This document shows, in pieces, positions 9,430 through 17,695 of a DNA stretch of 64,000 bases; position 1 is the stretch's first letter; every line of letters begins with the position of its first letter. The stretch is from assembly GCA_963805795.1 (NCBI GenBank), contig CAWDVG010000004.1, positions 372,001 through 436,000 of the forward strand. The letters are read 5' to 3'. A program made the position numbers and the translations under genes. The notes below the pieces were generated by a model, which was not told where the DNA came from, did not search any database, and saw only the letters and a list, made by a program, of their open reading frames with translations. Source of the stretch: CAWARU01 sp963805795. GTDB lineage: Bacteria; Pseudomonadota; Gammaproteobacteria; UBA6186; Azoamicaceae.

Positions 9430-9660
9430 GGGGATAAAATTACCACTTATGGATTTTTTCTGTGGGATAAAATCTATCAATATGGATTTTTTCCTGGGGA
9501 TAAAAAATTTATTTATATATATCAAATAATTAGAATTATTCGCAAGAATAATCTATAACCATTTGAAAATAAATAAAAAAATGTTTATCCCCCTAAAATT
9601 GTCAATTTTCTGCATTTTATTCCCCTGAAAAATCCGATTTTAGAAGATTTTTTTATCCCC
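9430..9660. repeat. GGGGATAAA / TTTATCCCC repeat cluster
   Basis: GGGGATAAA occurs at 9430-9438 and 9496-9504, with a near copy at 9463-9471. They sit in a direct-repeat unit of about 33 bases that also contains TATGGATTTTTTC. The reverse complement TTTATCCCC follows at 9584-9592 and 9652-9660, with a near copy around 9616-9626. The whole forms a loose inverted array. Two more TTTATCCCC copies occur 3 kb away at 12761-12769 and 12794-12802. Confidence 0.6.
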
Positions 9661-9705
9661 CTAAAAACTAGGCAATTTTACAAACCTATCTTTAAGACAA
9701 GCTGA

Positions 9706-9820
9706 TGGGCTAAATTTTCATATAAAATTTTAGCCGACCAGCACCAATTTCACCCCTGATAGGCTAAAATTTAATATTCAAATTTAGCCGATCATGGGTT
9801 ATAATGATGCTCATAGGCTA
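9706..9820. promoter_or_regulatory. Tandem GGCTAAA...TTTAGCC palindromes before the ATPase
   Basis: Two successive imperfect palindromes of about 36 bases each begin GGGCTAAATTTT and AGGCTAAAATTT and end TTTTAGCCGA and ATTTAGCCGA. A third half-site, ATAGGCTAAA, lies just before the ATPase ribosome site. The position suggests operator sites for control of the ATPase gene, possibly autoregulation. The array could instead be part of a mobile unit end. Confidence 0.45.
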
Positions 9821-9835
9821 AACCAAAGGATAGAG

Positions 9836-11293
9836 ATGAAACCTTTACATATAGAACCAAAAAAAGATTTTGTTGGTCGTAAACTGGAATTGATAGCGCT
9901 GAAGAAAATTGGCCATTCTAAGTCTCCCAGTATTATTATTATGTATGGACGCAGAAGAGTGGGGAAAACCGAACTCTTGGAGCAATCCTTTAGAGATAGA
10001 AATCTTTTGAAGTTTGAGGGATTAGAAGGAAAACCAGTAGCACAACAATTGACCCACGTTATGGCTCAGCTAGCCCGATATACGGAAGAACCTTTATTAG
10101 CAAAGACTTTGGTTGAAAGCTGGAGTGAATTTTTTCCGATATTATCTAAATATACTCAAAAGGGAACTTGGACAATATATCTTGAAGAATTACAATGGCT
10201 TGCAAATTATGAGAACGGTTTAGTATCGGAATTAAAATTCGTTTGGGATAATTATTTTCGTCGCAACTCTAATTTAATCGTTATTTTATGTGGTTCAGCT
10301 CCTTCATTTATGATAGACCAAGTCGTACATTCCAAAGCATTGTATAATCGTTCACAACATGAATTTCATTTAAAAGAACTCAACATTATAGAAGCTAAAC
10401 AATTTTTAAAAAGTCGAGGTCAACGAGAAATTTTTGAAGCCTACCTGACAGTAGGTGGCATACCTGAATATTTAAATTGGGTTAATACAAATTCTTCTGT
10501 TTTTTTGAGTTTATGCGAAAATTCTTTTAAAGCAAAAAGTTTTTTTTCGAGAGAATATGAAAAAATATTCACAAGCAATTTGTCCAAAAATAAATTCTAT
10601 AGAAAAATAATAGATACTTTAAGTAAAAGACGTTTTTTATCCAGAATTGAGCTTTCAGATTTATTAGATATTCCTTTAGGGGGAAGTTTAACCAATATAT
10701 TAGAAGACCTAGAGAAATGTGGCTTCATATCTAAGTATTATCCATATAATTTAGGTGAAAATACAAAATTGATACGCTACATGATTTCAGATAATTACTT
10801 GCATTTTTATTATAAATTTATTCATCCAATAAAAAATAAAATCGAAAATGGAGATTATAACCAACATCCAAAATCAGCGATTAATATGGGCAGTTATCTC
10901 AAATGGTTAGGATTTTCATTCGAAAGATTTTGTCGAAAATATCATACGGTTATTGCAAAAATTTTGGGATTTTCAGCCATTCAATATCAGCACGGTGTAT
11001 TTTTTAACAGGGCGACAGAAGCAGAAAGTCCCGGTTATCAAATAGATTTAATATTTGATAGAGCTGACAATGTCATAACAATCTGTGAAATCAAATTCTT
11101 GGAGGGCAAGGTCAAAACTGAAGTGATTAATGAATTTGAAAATAAGTTATCGTTGTTCCCAAATAAAAAAGAAAAGACTATACAGAAAGTACTTATTTGC
11201 AGCGAGGGAGCTGACAATGCCTTGCTAAGGAGATCATATTTCGATGAAATAATAACTGCATCACAAATTCTAGATGAACATTATTGGAGCTAG
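9836..11293 (+). CDS. AAA-family ATPase with DUF234/PD-(D/E)XK-like C-terminus
   Basis: Belongs to the archaeal-type ATPase group (ATPase_2 plus DUF234), found patchily in bacteria and without a settled function. The preferred ATG at 9836 has an AAAGGA site five bases upstream; an in-frame ATG at 9794 would add 14 residues that overlap the palindromes. In the 485-residue form, FVGRKLEL and the P-loop GRRRVGKT (38-45) are followed by the Walker B-like TIYLEELQW (113-121). A winged-helix region lies near residues 255-310. The C-terminal part carries GYQIDLIF and ICEIKF near 398-421, the Asp and Glu-x-Lys of a PD-(D/E)XK nuclease fold. Confidence 0.85.
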   Translation: MKPLHIEPKKDFVGRKLELIALKKIGHSKSPSIIIMYGRRRVGKTELLEQSFRDRNLLKFEGLEGKPVAQQLTHVMAQLARYTEEPLLAKTLVESWSEFFPILSKYTQKGTWTIYLEELQWLANYENGLVSELKFVWDNYFRRNSNLIVILCGSAPSFMIDQVVHSKALYNRSQHEFHLKELNIIEAKQFLKSRGQREIFEAYLTVGGIPEYLNWVNTNSSVFLSLCENSFKAKSFFSREYEKIFTSNLSKNKFYRKIIDTLSKRRFLSRIELSDLLDIPLGGSLTNILEDLEKCGFISKYYPYNLGENTKLIRYMISDNYLHFYYKFIHPIKNKIENGDYNQHPKSAINMGSYLKWLGFSFERFCRKYHTVIAKILGFSAIQYQHGVFFNRATEAESPGYQIDLIFDRADNVITICEIKFLEGKVKTEVINEFENKLSLFPNKKEKTIQKVLICSEGADNALLRRSYFDEIITASQILDEHYWS

Positions 11294-11470
11294 AGAGATT
11301 GTAAATTTTCATAATCGTTTTTTATCGTTTTACTGATGCTCATTAAGGACAAACAACCTTCTGGATTACCGCTTTCACGAGAAGAGCACCAAGATTTGTT
11401 ATTCATGCCACCCAATCGGCGTTAGGGGCAAGCTCCAGCGAAAATCCAGAATAATCACTATTTATAAAAA

Positions 11471-12268
11471 TTATGCCACAGCCAAAAACTGTTTTATCAT
11501 ATCGACTGTCGTTTTAGGCTCCTCTACCAACATCACATGCCCACCTGCTAGAATTGTTAAACTGGAATTTTGGATATTTTCTTTTAAATACCTAAGTTCT
11601 TCCCCCGAGACTAATAAATCTCGACTATTCCCAACAATTAAAGTCTTAGCATTAATTCTGTTTAGACTTGATCGAAAATCAAAAACTTCCAATGCCTTTG
11701 TTTGTCTTGTATTACCTACCAGCGTTTGTGGAAAAGGGTATTCTTGTACTGCCTTGATATATAATGCAAGCTTTTTTGAATTCTCAACAAATGCCTCTGA
11801 AAAAGCCCAAGGAATAAATTCTTGAACAAGTAAATCCAGTGGTATATTGGCTTCTTGTAACCTGAGCATATTACGTAACACCATTAAAGCAACGGCGTTT
11901 GTTTTTGCGGAAGTATTCAATAGCAGTATTTTACCAATGGCATTTGCATATTTCGCTGCCAGAATTTGAGTAATCGAACCTCCCATCGAATGCCCTGCAA
12001 TATGTGGCTTCTCCCAACCCAAAAAATTGATTAGCGCCATTACATCATCAGCCAAAGTTTCTAGAGTAAAATCCCCGTTATCATCTTGAGTCTCCCCACT
12101 GCCTCTGTTATCTAAAATTAAAATTTGAAAATCTGTCTTTAAATAGGGAATAAGAGGCAACCAAAAGGTATGATTGCACCCAAATCCAGCAATCAATACT
12201 AAAGATTGTTTGCTTTTACCATGAGTTTCGTAATATATCTTCGCATTATTGACTGTTAAAAATGCCAT
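11471..12268 (-). CDS. Alpha/beta hydrolase
   Basis: A 265-residue soluble hydrolase of the alpha/beta fold. The oxyanion region LVLIAGFGCNHTFW, the DNRGSGET strand, the nucleophile elbow GHSMGG (Ser near residue 95), an acid in NSRDLL and the catalytic His in GGHVMLVEEP complete the triad in order. The closest named types are 3-oxoadipate enol-lactonase or BioH-like esterases, but the substrate cannot be told. No signal peptide is visible. It is a single gene in an accessory region. Confidence 0.9.
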   Translation of the reverse strand: MAFLTVNNAKIYYETHGKSKQSLVLIAGFGCNHTFWLPLIPYLKTDFQILILDNRGSGETQDDNGDFTLETLADDVMALINFLGWEKPHIAGHSMGGSITQILAAKYANAIGKILLLNTSAKTNAVALMVLRNMLRLQEANIPLDLLVQEFIPWAFSEAFVENSKKLALYIKAVQEYPFPQTLVGNTRQTKALEVFDFRSSLNRINAKTLIVGNSRDLLVSGEELRYLKENIQNSSLTILAGGHVMLVEEPKTTVDMIKQFLAVA

Positions 12269-12325
12269 GCCTTACTATCCTTTTGATGCATTCTACGTCT
12301 ACATTATTTGTCATGCATGTAATAA

Positions 12326-12631
12326 TATAGCAGCAAAAATCGATACCAAGTCCATTCTAATCAAGAAAGCGGGTACGGCAAATTCGATATCGCCATCATT
12401 CCAAACAATCTATCTGGTCTTGGCATTATTATTGAAGTAAAAAGCATAGACGAAAATAGTACCGAAAATTTAAGGCAATGCGCAAAACAAGCCCTACAAC
12501 AGATTTATGAACAACGCTATAATGCCATTTTGTTGCAACATCAAATTAAACGCTGTTTAAAAATCGGTGTAGCTTTTAGTGGAAAAGATTTGGCTGTTGA
12601 ACATGAGATAGCTCTTAATAGGGATACGTAA
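12326..12631 (+). pseudogene. PD-(D/E)XK nuclease domain remnant of an AAA-ATPase-like protein
   Basis: A frame without a start codon reads YQVHSNQESGYGKFDIAIIP, then GIIIEVKSIDE and LRQCAKQALQQIYEQRY, to TAA at 12629-12631. This matches the C-terminal PDDEXK_9 (DUF1703) domain of the AAA-ATPase-like family, including the Asp in FDIAI and the Glu-x-Lys in IEVK. A stop lies at 12323, and no ATPase part is present upstream. It is a truncated copy, possibly lost during rearrangement around the neighbouring ATPase locus. Confidence 0.7.
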
Positions 12632-13015
12632 AAAACTTGCTTCCAATCTGTTAATTTTGTTTAACTTATTAAATTAACCCTGAATCTTCCGTTTTTCTAT
12701 AATGCATTGATTTTTAAGAGATAAATTCTTTTTCCTTGGAATATATTAATTTATACACTTTTTATCCCCATGAAGATCTATATTTTTCTATACTTTATCC
12801 CCTGATTTTAAAAAACTGAAAGATAATGGGCTACGCGATGGCGGCTTCTATTTCTTATTCTTCTGTATATTAAATTTCGAGTCTGTCTGGTTATTGCTTT
12901 GCTAATGGATGTATGCAATCATACGAACTTAGAAATATATCATTTTTCAGCACAACATTTTTAGAAAAATAACTAAATATATTGAACATACACATACATT
13001 GTAAGGAGTTAAATC
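12632..13015. other. Intergenic region before the 1146-aa gene
   Basis: No coding frame is supported. It contains two TTTATCCCC motifs (12761-12769 and 12794-12802), shared with the repeat cluster upstream of the ATPase. A good ribosome site, TAAGGAG, lies at 13002-13008 for the next gene. The promoter could not be placed with confidence. Confidence 0.5.
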
Positions 13016-16000
13016 ATGAAAACTGCAGCTGACCTTAAAATAGATGCCGATCCTAAGATTGCCGTTGATCCAAAAACTACCGCTGATCTGAATAAAACGA
13101 TGGCTGAATCCAGCTCTAATGCCGTTAAGAATTCACAAGATAATGTAACTAATCCTGCAACTTCCATCGCTCACGCTAAGTCCCCACAGCTTTCAGACGA
13201 TTGGATTATTAAGGGTAATCCTGATGAATTGGTAAAATCGAAGAGTCAGGAAGTGGTTATTTATGAGAAAAAAATAGCTGTCCCCCCTATTTCTGCTGAT
13301 GGCTCGGCGTCTAATCCCGCTGCCGGTGCAACCTCTAATGCTAGTGCAAATACTAGCAATACTTCTGCAGGTAGTCTTTCTAGTGCCACAGCCGCCACAA
13401 CTACTGACTCAAAAGGATCTAGCGAAGCCATTGCTGCTACTTCTGCTTCTATCAAAGTAAATCAAGAACAATTAGTATTAACACATGTGATCATCACCCG
13501 AAAAAATCATGATAAAGAACAATTCACACAAAACACCCCCTCTTTGCCATTGAAATTGAATTTATATTTTAAGGTTAAAACAGATTCAGATCTCCAATCA
13601 GAACTCAAAACTGTTAGATCTAGGTTGGAAGAGTTGCTATCTTCGATTCCAGGATTATGGAGTTTTATCGAAAATCCTTATATGTTAATTCCAGGAACAA
13701 TACCTATGCCCGTGAATATGGGCGACATGACGGAGCGCATGATGGGATCTTTTTTTAAATTATTAATTGAAAATAATATATTTACCTCAAGGGAAACCGA
13801 TTATTTTCAATCTCTGTTTGAATGCAATTACCCTACTAAGTATGAAAGAGAAACAATACAAAGATATATTGACAAAAGGGAATATAATAAAGCCATTGCT
13901 TTAGTAAATGATATTTATAAAACTGCTTTAGATAGCATGACTTCCGATCGTAAATTAGATATCAGTGGCTGTATTTTTTATGATTTGGGAATACAATTAA
14001 TGGATCTATCCCCCAAAGATGCAATCCAAGCTTTTGAGTTAATACCAGAATTTAAACATCTTTATCCCCACGCCATAGAAAAAATCTGTCAAATCTATAC
14101 TAAAATGTGTGAAGCTGAAAAGTTACCTCTGGGATCTGGGCTGGAAACGGGACAGAAAGCATCACAACAAAGAGAAGCACAAGAAAAGTTAATACAATAT
14201 TTGCAAAAGTTATTCCCTTATACTAGTACAACCTCAAAAGAAAAACGAAATAAAATTGCTGTTTTATTTGCTAATACTCTTGAAAAATACGCTGGAGTAA
14301 ATATTACTATAAAAGAGCGGTTAATTCATATTATAAAGAAGATGGATGTATTCAATGCCGCGAATATTTCCGGGCTATTAATTGCCCTATCTAACAAATT
14401 ATATGAAAATAATAAAATAGATGCCCATCATAATTCAGGTTTACCTTCTAACACTATGACTGTCCCAGAAGAATGGCTAGAACTTCGGGCATTGGAAGAG
14501 TTGCTAAGTGTACATGAGATAAGTTATAAATTTAGAACCACCCTACCAAATGAAAACAAAAACACTTCAGATTTAGCAACCTCAGCAGTTCAGAGTCCCG
14601 CAATAGGCGCCATCACTGAAAATCCTAAATCTCTTCAAATTCAAAATAAGAGTTTATCTGATAAGGATGCAGCTGATCTAAAAGAAAAATTTCAATTTCA
14701 AGAATGGGAAGTCAAGGAGGGAGACCTACTAAAATTAAAATCAGAAAAAAAATCTGGTATGTCTGTATGGTTGAGAAAAAAGGCAGTTAACAAGAACATT
14801 CCAGCGACAAAAGAAACCGCAGAAAAAAAGCCAAACCCATTTGACATCTCTGACATTGTAATACAAACTCATAAACGTGGGATTTTTATTGATAAAAAAC
14901 CTATTAAAATAGGTCAAGCCATTACAGAACTTAATCTAGTTGCCTTCAGAAATCCGGCATTGCCCATTATAGATCCAATAAATGCAATTCGCGAACTTCA
15001 TCGAGATACAAAGTCTCTTGCCGATAGAATTAATCAAAATATTGTGGGGATTGCTCATCTTCACAACCCATTTTTTGAATTTCGTGATCTTTCACGTCAA
15101 ATGCCAAGTGGATCGATAGTCTCAGCATTTTCATTGGATTTCCGAGTCGAAGCTTTAAGAGAACCTATGGCCGATAGATTTTTTGAAGCACTGATAGACG
15201 AAAATATTATTTCAAAAGAAGATGCTAAAATTTTTAAAGCTATTTGTGGGCATCGTGACCCTTCGAAAGAGGAAATGGAACTCAGAATTAGGATTCAGGA
15301 ATATTTGAAAAAAGCACAGGACAGCCAAAATTTTAAATACTATGATGAAATTATCAGAACATTGAAGACCATTCACTATTCCGCAGTATCGGAAATTCAG
15401 GAAAGATCATTTGAGCAAGATAGTGCTCCTATGGATGATGTTACTTTGGCTTACGAAGTAGGAGAGGAACTCACTGCTATTTCACCACCACATGCAATTG
15501 CAGCATTTCGGATACTGGTAGTATTTTCTCCTTTGTATCATCAAGCTCAGGATCAAATCGCTCAATTGTTATTTGGCTTAAGCTGTGATCTTAAGAAATC
15601 AGAGGTGCTACGTAGAGGATATCAACAAGCGGCAATCCAACATTTATGTAAACTAAAGAACATGGATGAACATCAAAGGTTACAATTATGTACCTTGTTG
15701 GCAATGCATGCTGGTTCTATGAGCTCAGGCTTAGATAATCCTTTATTTGGTAACATGGAGTATCAAAAAGATTCATTTTCTAATATTTTTATAAGTTTAT
15801 TATTAACGATGGCAAATGCCTTATGGGAATGCACACAAAACAATGTGGACATTGCTTCAAAAATGACTCAAACACTGCAGAATTTTTTTCCAACAGCAAC
15901 ATCCAATATACTGCCCATTATTTTTAGTTATTTACGAGAAACAAATGGATCTTTTATTCAAAACCATCCCAATTCTATTGTAGAAATCACTGAAAGCGAC

Positions 16001-16456
16001 ATACTGGATACTACGGTCAACGATAGAAAAAAATTAGAAGAGGCTGGATGCATGACTACATCATCAACCTCATTTTTATCTACAAGCGGCCTTACAAAAA
16101 TCACAATCACAACAGCGTACTCAGCCTTATCCTTTATTCCCATAATGGCTGCTGACAACTCTATACAAGTCCTCATGGCAACAGCAACATCACCCCCAAT
16201 AGAATCTGAAATAAACACAAAAGTTGCACAAGGTGGGGTAACCGCAACAGCACACTTAATCGCTGCAGCCGCTGCAACAACGAATACAAATGCCATGCAA
16301 AACGGGTCTGCAACTCAATCCCATAGTGGCGCAGGCCAGACAGCAAGCGCAGCTTTAGTCTATACTTATGCAGCTGGTATACAAAATGGAAAGGTATTAG
16401 TCGAACTTGAAGAATCTTCAAAGAAAAAGCAATGTTCAGATATACCTTCAAAGTAG
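13016..16456 (+). CDS. 1146-aa protein of two diverged tandem modules, effector candidate
   Basis: No known family recognised. Residues 1-150 are Ala/Ser/Thr/Asp-rich. Two related modules follow, about 60-427 and 565-898. In each, a DWIIKGNPDELVK or EWEVKEGDLLKLK opening is followed by LIENNIF or LIDENII, then SPKDAIQAFELI or SPPHAIAAFRIL, then a helical end. Near residue 957 the motif FFPTATSNILPIIFSYL recurs in the 345-residue protein encoded at 22778. The C-terminus is Ala/Thr-rich and ends with a Glu-rich patch (LVELEESSKKK), which recalls but does not prove an E-block Dot/Icm signal. A strong TAAGGAG supports the start. Confidence 0.8.
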   Translation: MKTAADLKIDADPKIAVDPKTTADLNKTMAESSSNAVKNSQDNVTNPATSIAHAKSPQLSDDWIIKGNPDELVKSKSQEVVIYEKKIAVPPISADGSASNPAAGATSNASANTSNTSAGSLSSATAATTTDSKGSSEAIAATSASIKVNQEQLVLTHVIITRKNHDKEQFTQNTPSLPLKLNLYFKVKTDSDLQSELKTVRSRLEELLSSIPGLWSFIENPYMLIPGTIPMPVNMGDMTERMMGSFFKLLIENNIFTSRETDYFQSLFECNYPTKYERETIQRYIDKREYNKAIALVNDIYKTALDSMTSDRKLDISGCIFYDLGIQLMDLSPKDAIQAFELIPEFKHLYPHAIEKICQIYTKMCEAEKLPLGSGLETGQKASQQREAQEKLIQYLQKLFPYTSTTSKEKRNKIAVLFANTLEKYAGVNITIKERLIHIIKKMDVFNAANISGLLIALSNKLYENNKIDAHHNSGLPSNTMTVPEEWLELRALEELLSVHEISYKFRTTLPNENKNTSDLATSAVQSPAIGAITENPKSLQIQNKSLSDKDAADLKEKFQFQEWEVKEGDLLKLKSEKKSGMSVWLRKKAVNKNIPATKETAEKKPNPFDISDIVIQTHKRGIFIDKKPIKIGQAITELNLVAFRNPALPIIDPINAIRELHRDTKSLADRINQNIVGIAHLHNPFFEFRDLSRQMPSGSIVSAFSLDFRVEALREPMADRFFEALIDENIISKEDAKIFKAICGHRDPSKEEMELRIRIQEYLKKAQDSQNFKYYDEIIRTLKTIHYSAVSEIQERSFEQDSAPMDDVTLAYEVGEELTAISPPHAIAAFRILVVFSPLYHQAQDQIAQLLFGLSCDLKKSEVLRRGYQQAAIQHLCKLKNMDEHQRLQLCTLLAMHAGSMSSGLDNPLFGNMEYQKDSFSNIFISLLLTMANALWECTQNNVDIASKMTQTLQNFFPTATSNILPIIFSYLRETNGSFIQNHPNSIVEITESDILDTTVNDRKKLEEAGCMTTSSTSFLSTSGLTKITITTAYSALSFIPIMAADNSIQVLMATATSPPIESEINTKVAQGGVTATAHLIAAAAATTNTNAMQNGSATQSHSGAGQTASAALVYTYAAGIQNGKVLVELEESSKKKQCSDIPSK

Positions 16457-16532
16457 ATTCCAGATCAATCTTTCATTTTTTCCAAGGCTATTATTTTAAA
16501 TTTTATAAATTTTTATGGGGTTATTATATATT

Positions 16533-16640
16533 TTACCTTAGGGGTTCTGCAAAGTACGCCACCGCTTTTTTTAAGATATCCCGTTCACGCTTAACTTTTT
16601 CCAATTCATTTCTGAGGCTTTTAAGTTCAGCATCGGCGGA
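16533..16640 (-). pseudogene. IS3-family OrfA transposase, 3' remnant
   Basis: On the minus strand, SADAELKSLRNELEKVKRER, then DILKKAVAYFAEPLR and a stop, is the typical ending of IS3-family OrfA. The helix-turn-helix part is missing, and no OrfB sequence follows on the left. It is an insertion-sequence scrap. Confidence 0.7.
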
Positions 16641-16774
16641 CTCGCATCTTCAACAAGTCGTTTCGCTAATGTATCCCTTTCCCCTTTAGAAGGTTTAACC
16701 AATACGTCTTCTGTCTTTCCATGGGAATAGATTTGCAACATTCCTTGAAAGTTTTCACTCAGATTTGCGCTCAT
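16571..16774 (-). CDS. Small hypothetical protein fused into IS3 debris
   Basis: A 67-residue frame with a good AGGAG site before its ATG at 16774. About the first 43 residues (MSANLSENFQGMLQIY onward) are unique. The rest runs out of frame through the IS3 OrfA remnant, so the C-terminus is probably artificial. I infer the 5' end of an older gene cut by the IS3 insertion. Function unknown. Confidence 0.35.
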   Translation of the reverse strand: MSANLSENFQGMLQIYSHGKTEDVLVKPSKGERDTLAKRLVEDASPPMLNLKASEMNWKKLSVNGIS

Positions 16775-16944
16775 GTTGTATTAACTCCTAATACCATTTT
16801 CTGCAATTTACAAAAATGCTTCTGAACCGTGACATATAAAACTTAATTTTATATCTTGATGAAATAATTTTACCAGAACGATGGACTAATTCAAAGCTTT
16901 AATAATAACATAAAAAGGAATAATGCTGTATATCAGGTGCTCCT

Positions 16945-17349
16945 TCATTCCCAACCTTGACAACCCCAAAAGTGACCAAATGGATCAAGCAACTGTCCCC
17001 AACGTCCCCAAGAATGACTTCTAAGTCGACTACTAATTTTTGCTCCAGCTTGAATTGCAGATTCAAAAACAGCATCTACATCTTTAATATATGAACTACT
17101 TATACACATAAGGCGTGCTCTATCATATTTGAAGCTCTGTATTGAAAAATGATCAGGTAATCGTAGTATCATATCACCTATCTGTAATTCTGAAAGTATA
17201 GATTTTTCATTCAAAATTGGTCGCCTCAATTTTTCTTTAGCAGAAAATGCTTCTTTATAGAAACGAATTGCGCTTTCAGTATCTTCTTCTGAAATAGGAG
17301 GGTTAATTGAACGGTATTTCTTTAAAATAGATGTTACTTCTTGAATCAT
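16945..17349 (-). CDS. VOC-family (glyoxalase/bleomycin-resistance-like) protein
   Basis: A 134-residue single-module pair of vicinal-oxygen-chelate half domains. SAIRFYKEAFSAKE opens the first beta-alpha-beta-beta-beta unit. VDAVFESAIQAGAKISSRLR and WGQLLDPFGHFWGCQ close the second, as in PhnB-like proteins. The start at 17349 (MIQEVTSIL) is chosen because GGAGG lies four to nine bases upstream; a longer frame to 17397 has no such site. The substrate is unknown. It stands alone. Confidence 0.8.
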   Translation of the reverse strand: MIQEVTSILKKYRSINPPISEEDTESAIRFYKEAFSAKEKLRRPILNEKSILSELQIGDMILRLPDHFSIQSFKYDRARLMCISSSYIKDVDAVFESAIQAGAKISSRLRSHSWGRWGQLLDPFGHFWGCQGWE

Positions 17350-17618
17350 ATATCCTCCATTAATACGCAGCAAAGAAATTTTTTCGCCAAATTCCAATCA
17401 AAGTTATCTTAAACCAGGCATCGAGAATAGAGAATAAGTGCAACCGCTGTATTCTGTGCCGTAGTTTGTGTAAGTTCATGTTCTCGTTTGGGACTAAATC
17501 CACTCAAATTTGATATTCTAATGGATCAATCCCCATTTAATTTCATCTTCATGTATAGAAAAAAGCTTAAGTTGGACAGATCCGTTTTCTAACCTTCAAA
17601 TAGCTACCCTTATATCCA

Positions 17619-17649
17619 GGCCCGCCTATATATCATAGATAGACGGGCC
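17619..17649. terminator. Inverted repeat, possible terminator of the Sel1 gene
   Basis: Arms GGCCCGCCTAT and ATAGACGGGCC pair over 11 bases with one mismatch around a short AT loop. It lies 47 bases beyond the stop of the minus-strand Sel1 gene. There is no clear T run, so termination is only probable. Confidence 0.45.
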
Positions 17650-17695
17650 TTCAAATATTGCCTTAGATGGAAGTTACCATTTCTTTAAGTTGGTT

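Larger units (their letters stand above)
9071..9835. other. Gene-free, repeat-rich 765-bp region
   Basis: No credible coding frame. The left 350 bases are plain AT-rich sequence and should hold the promoter of the 914-residue gene. From 9430 onward the stretch contains GGGGATAAA-type repeats followed by their reverse complements. After that come paired GGCTAAA/TTTAGCC repeats that lead straight into the ATPase gene. See the separate repeat entries. Confidence 0.6.

Noticed and set aside
11336..11425. A 29-codon frame after the ATPase gene (MLIKDKQPSGLPLSREEHQD onward)
   Set aside because: Too short, no ribosome site and no convincing match; could be a scrap of an older gene.
16360..16456. 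E-block type IV secretion signal at the end of the 1146-residue protein
   Set aside because: The Glu/Lys patch is suggestive only; without a scored model it was left as a remark rather than a finding.
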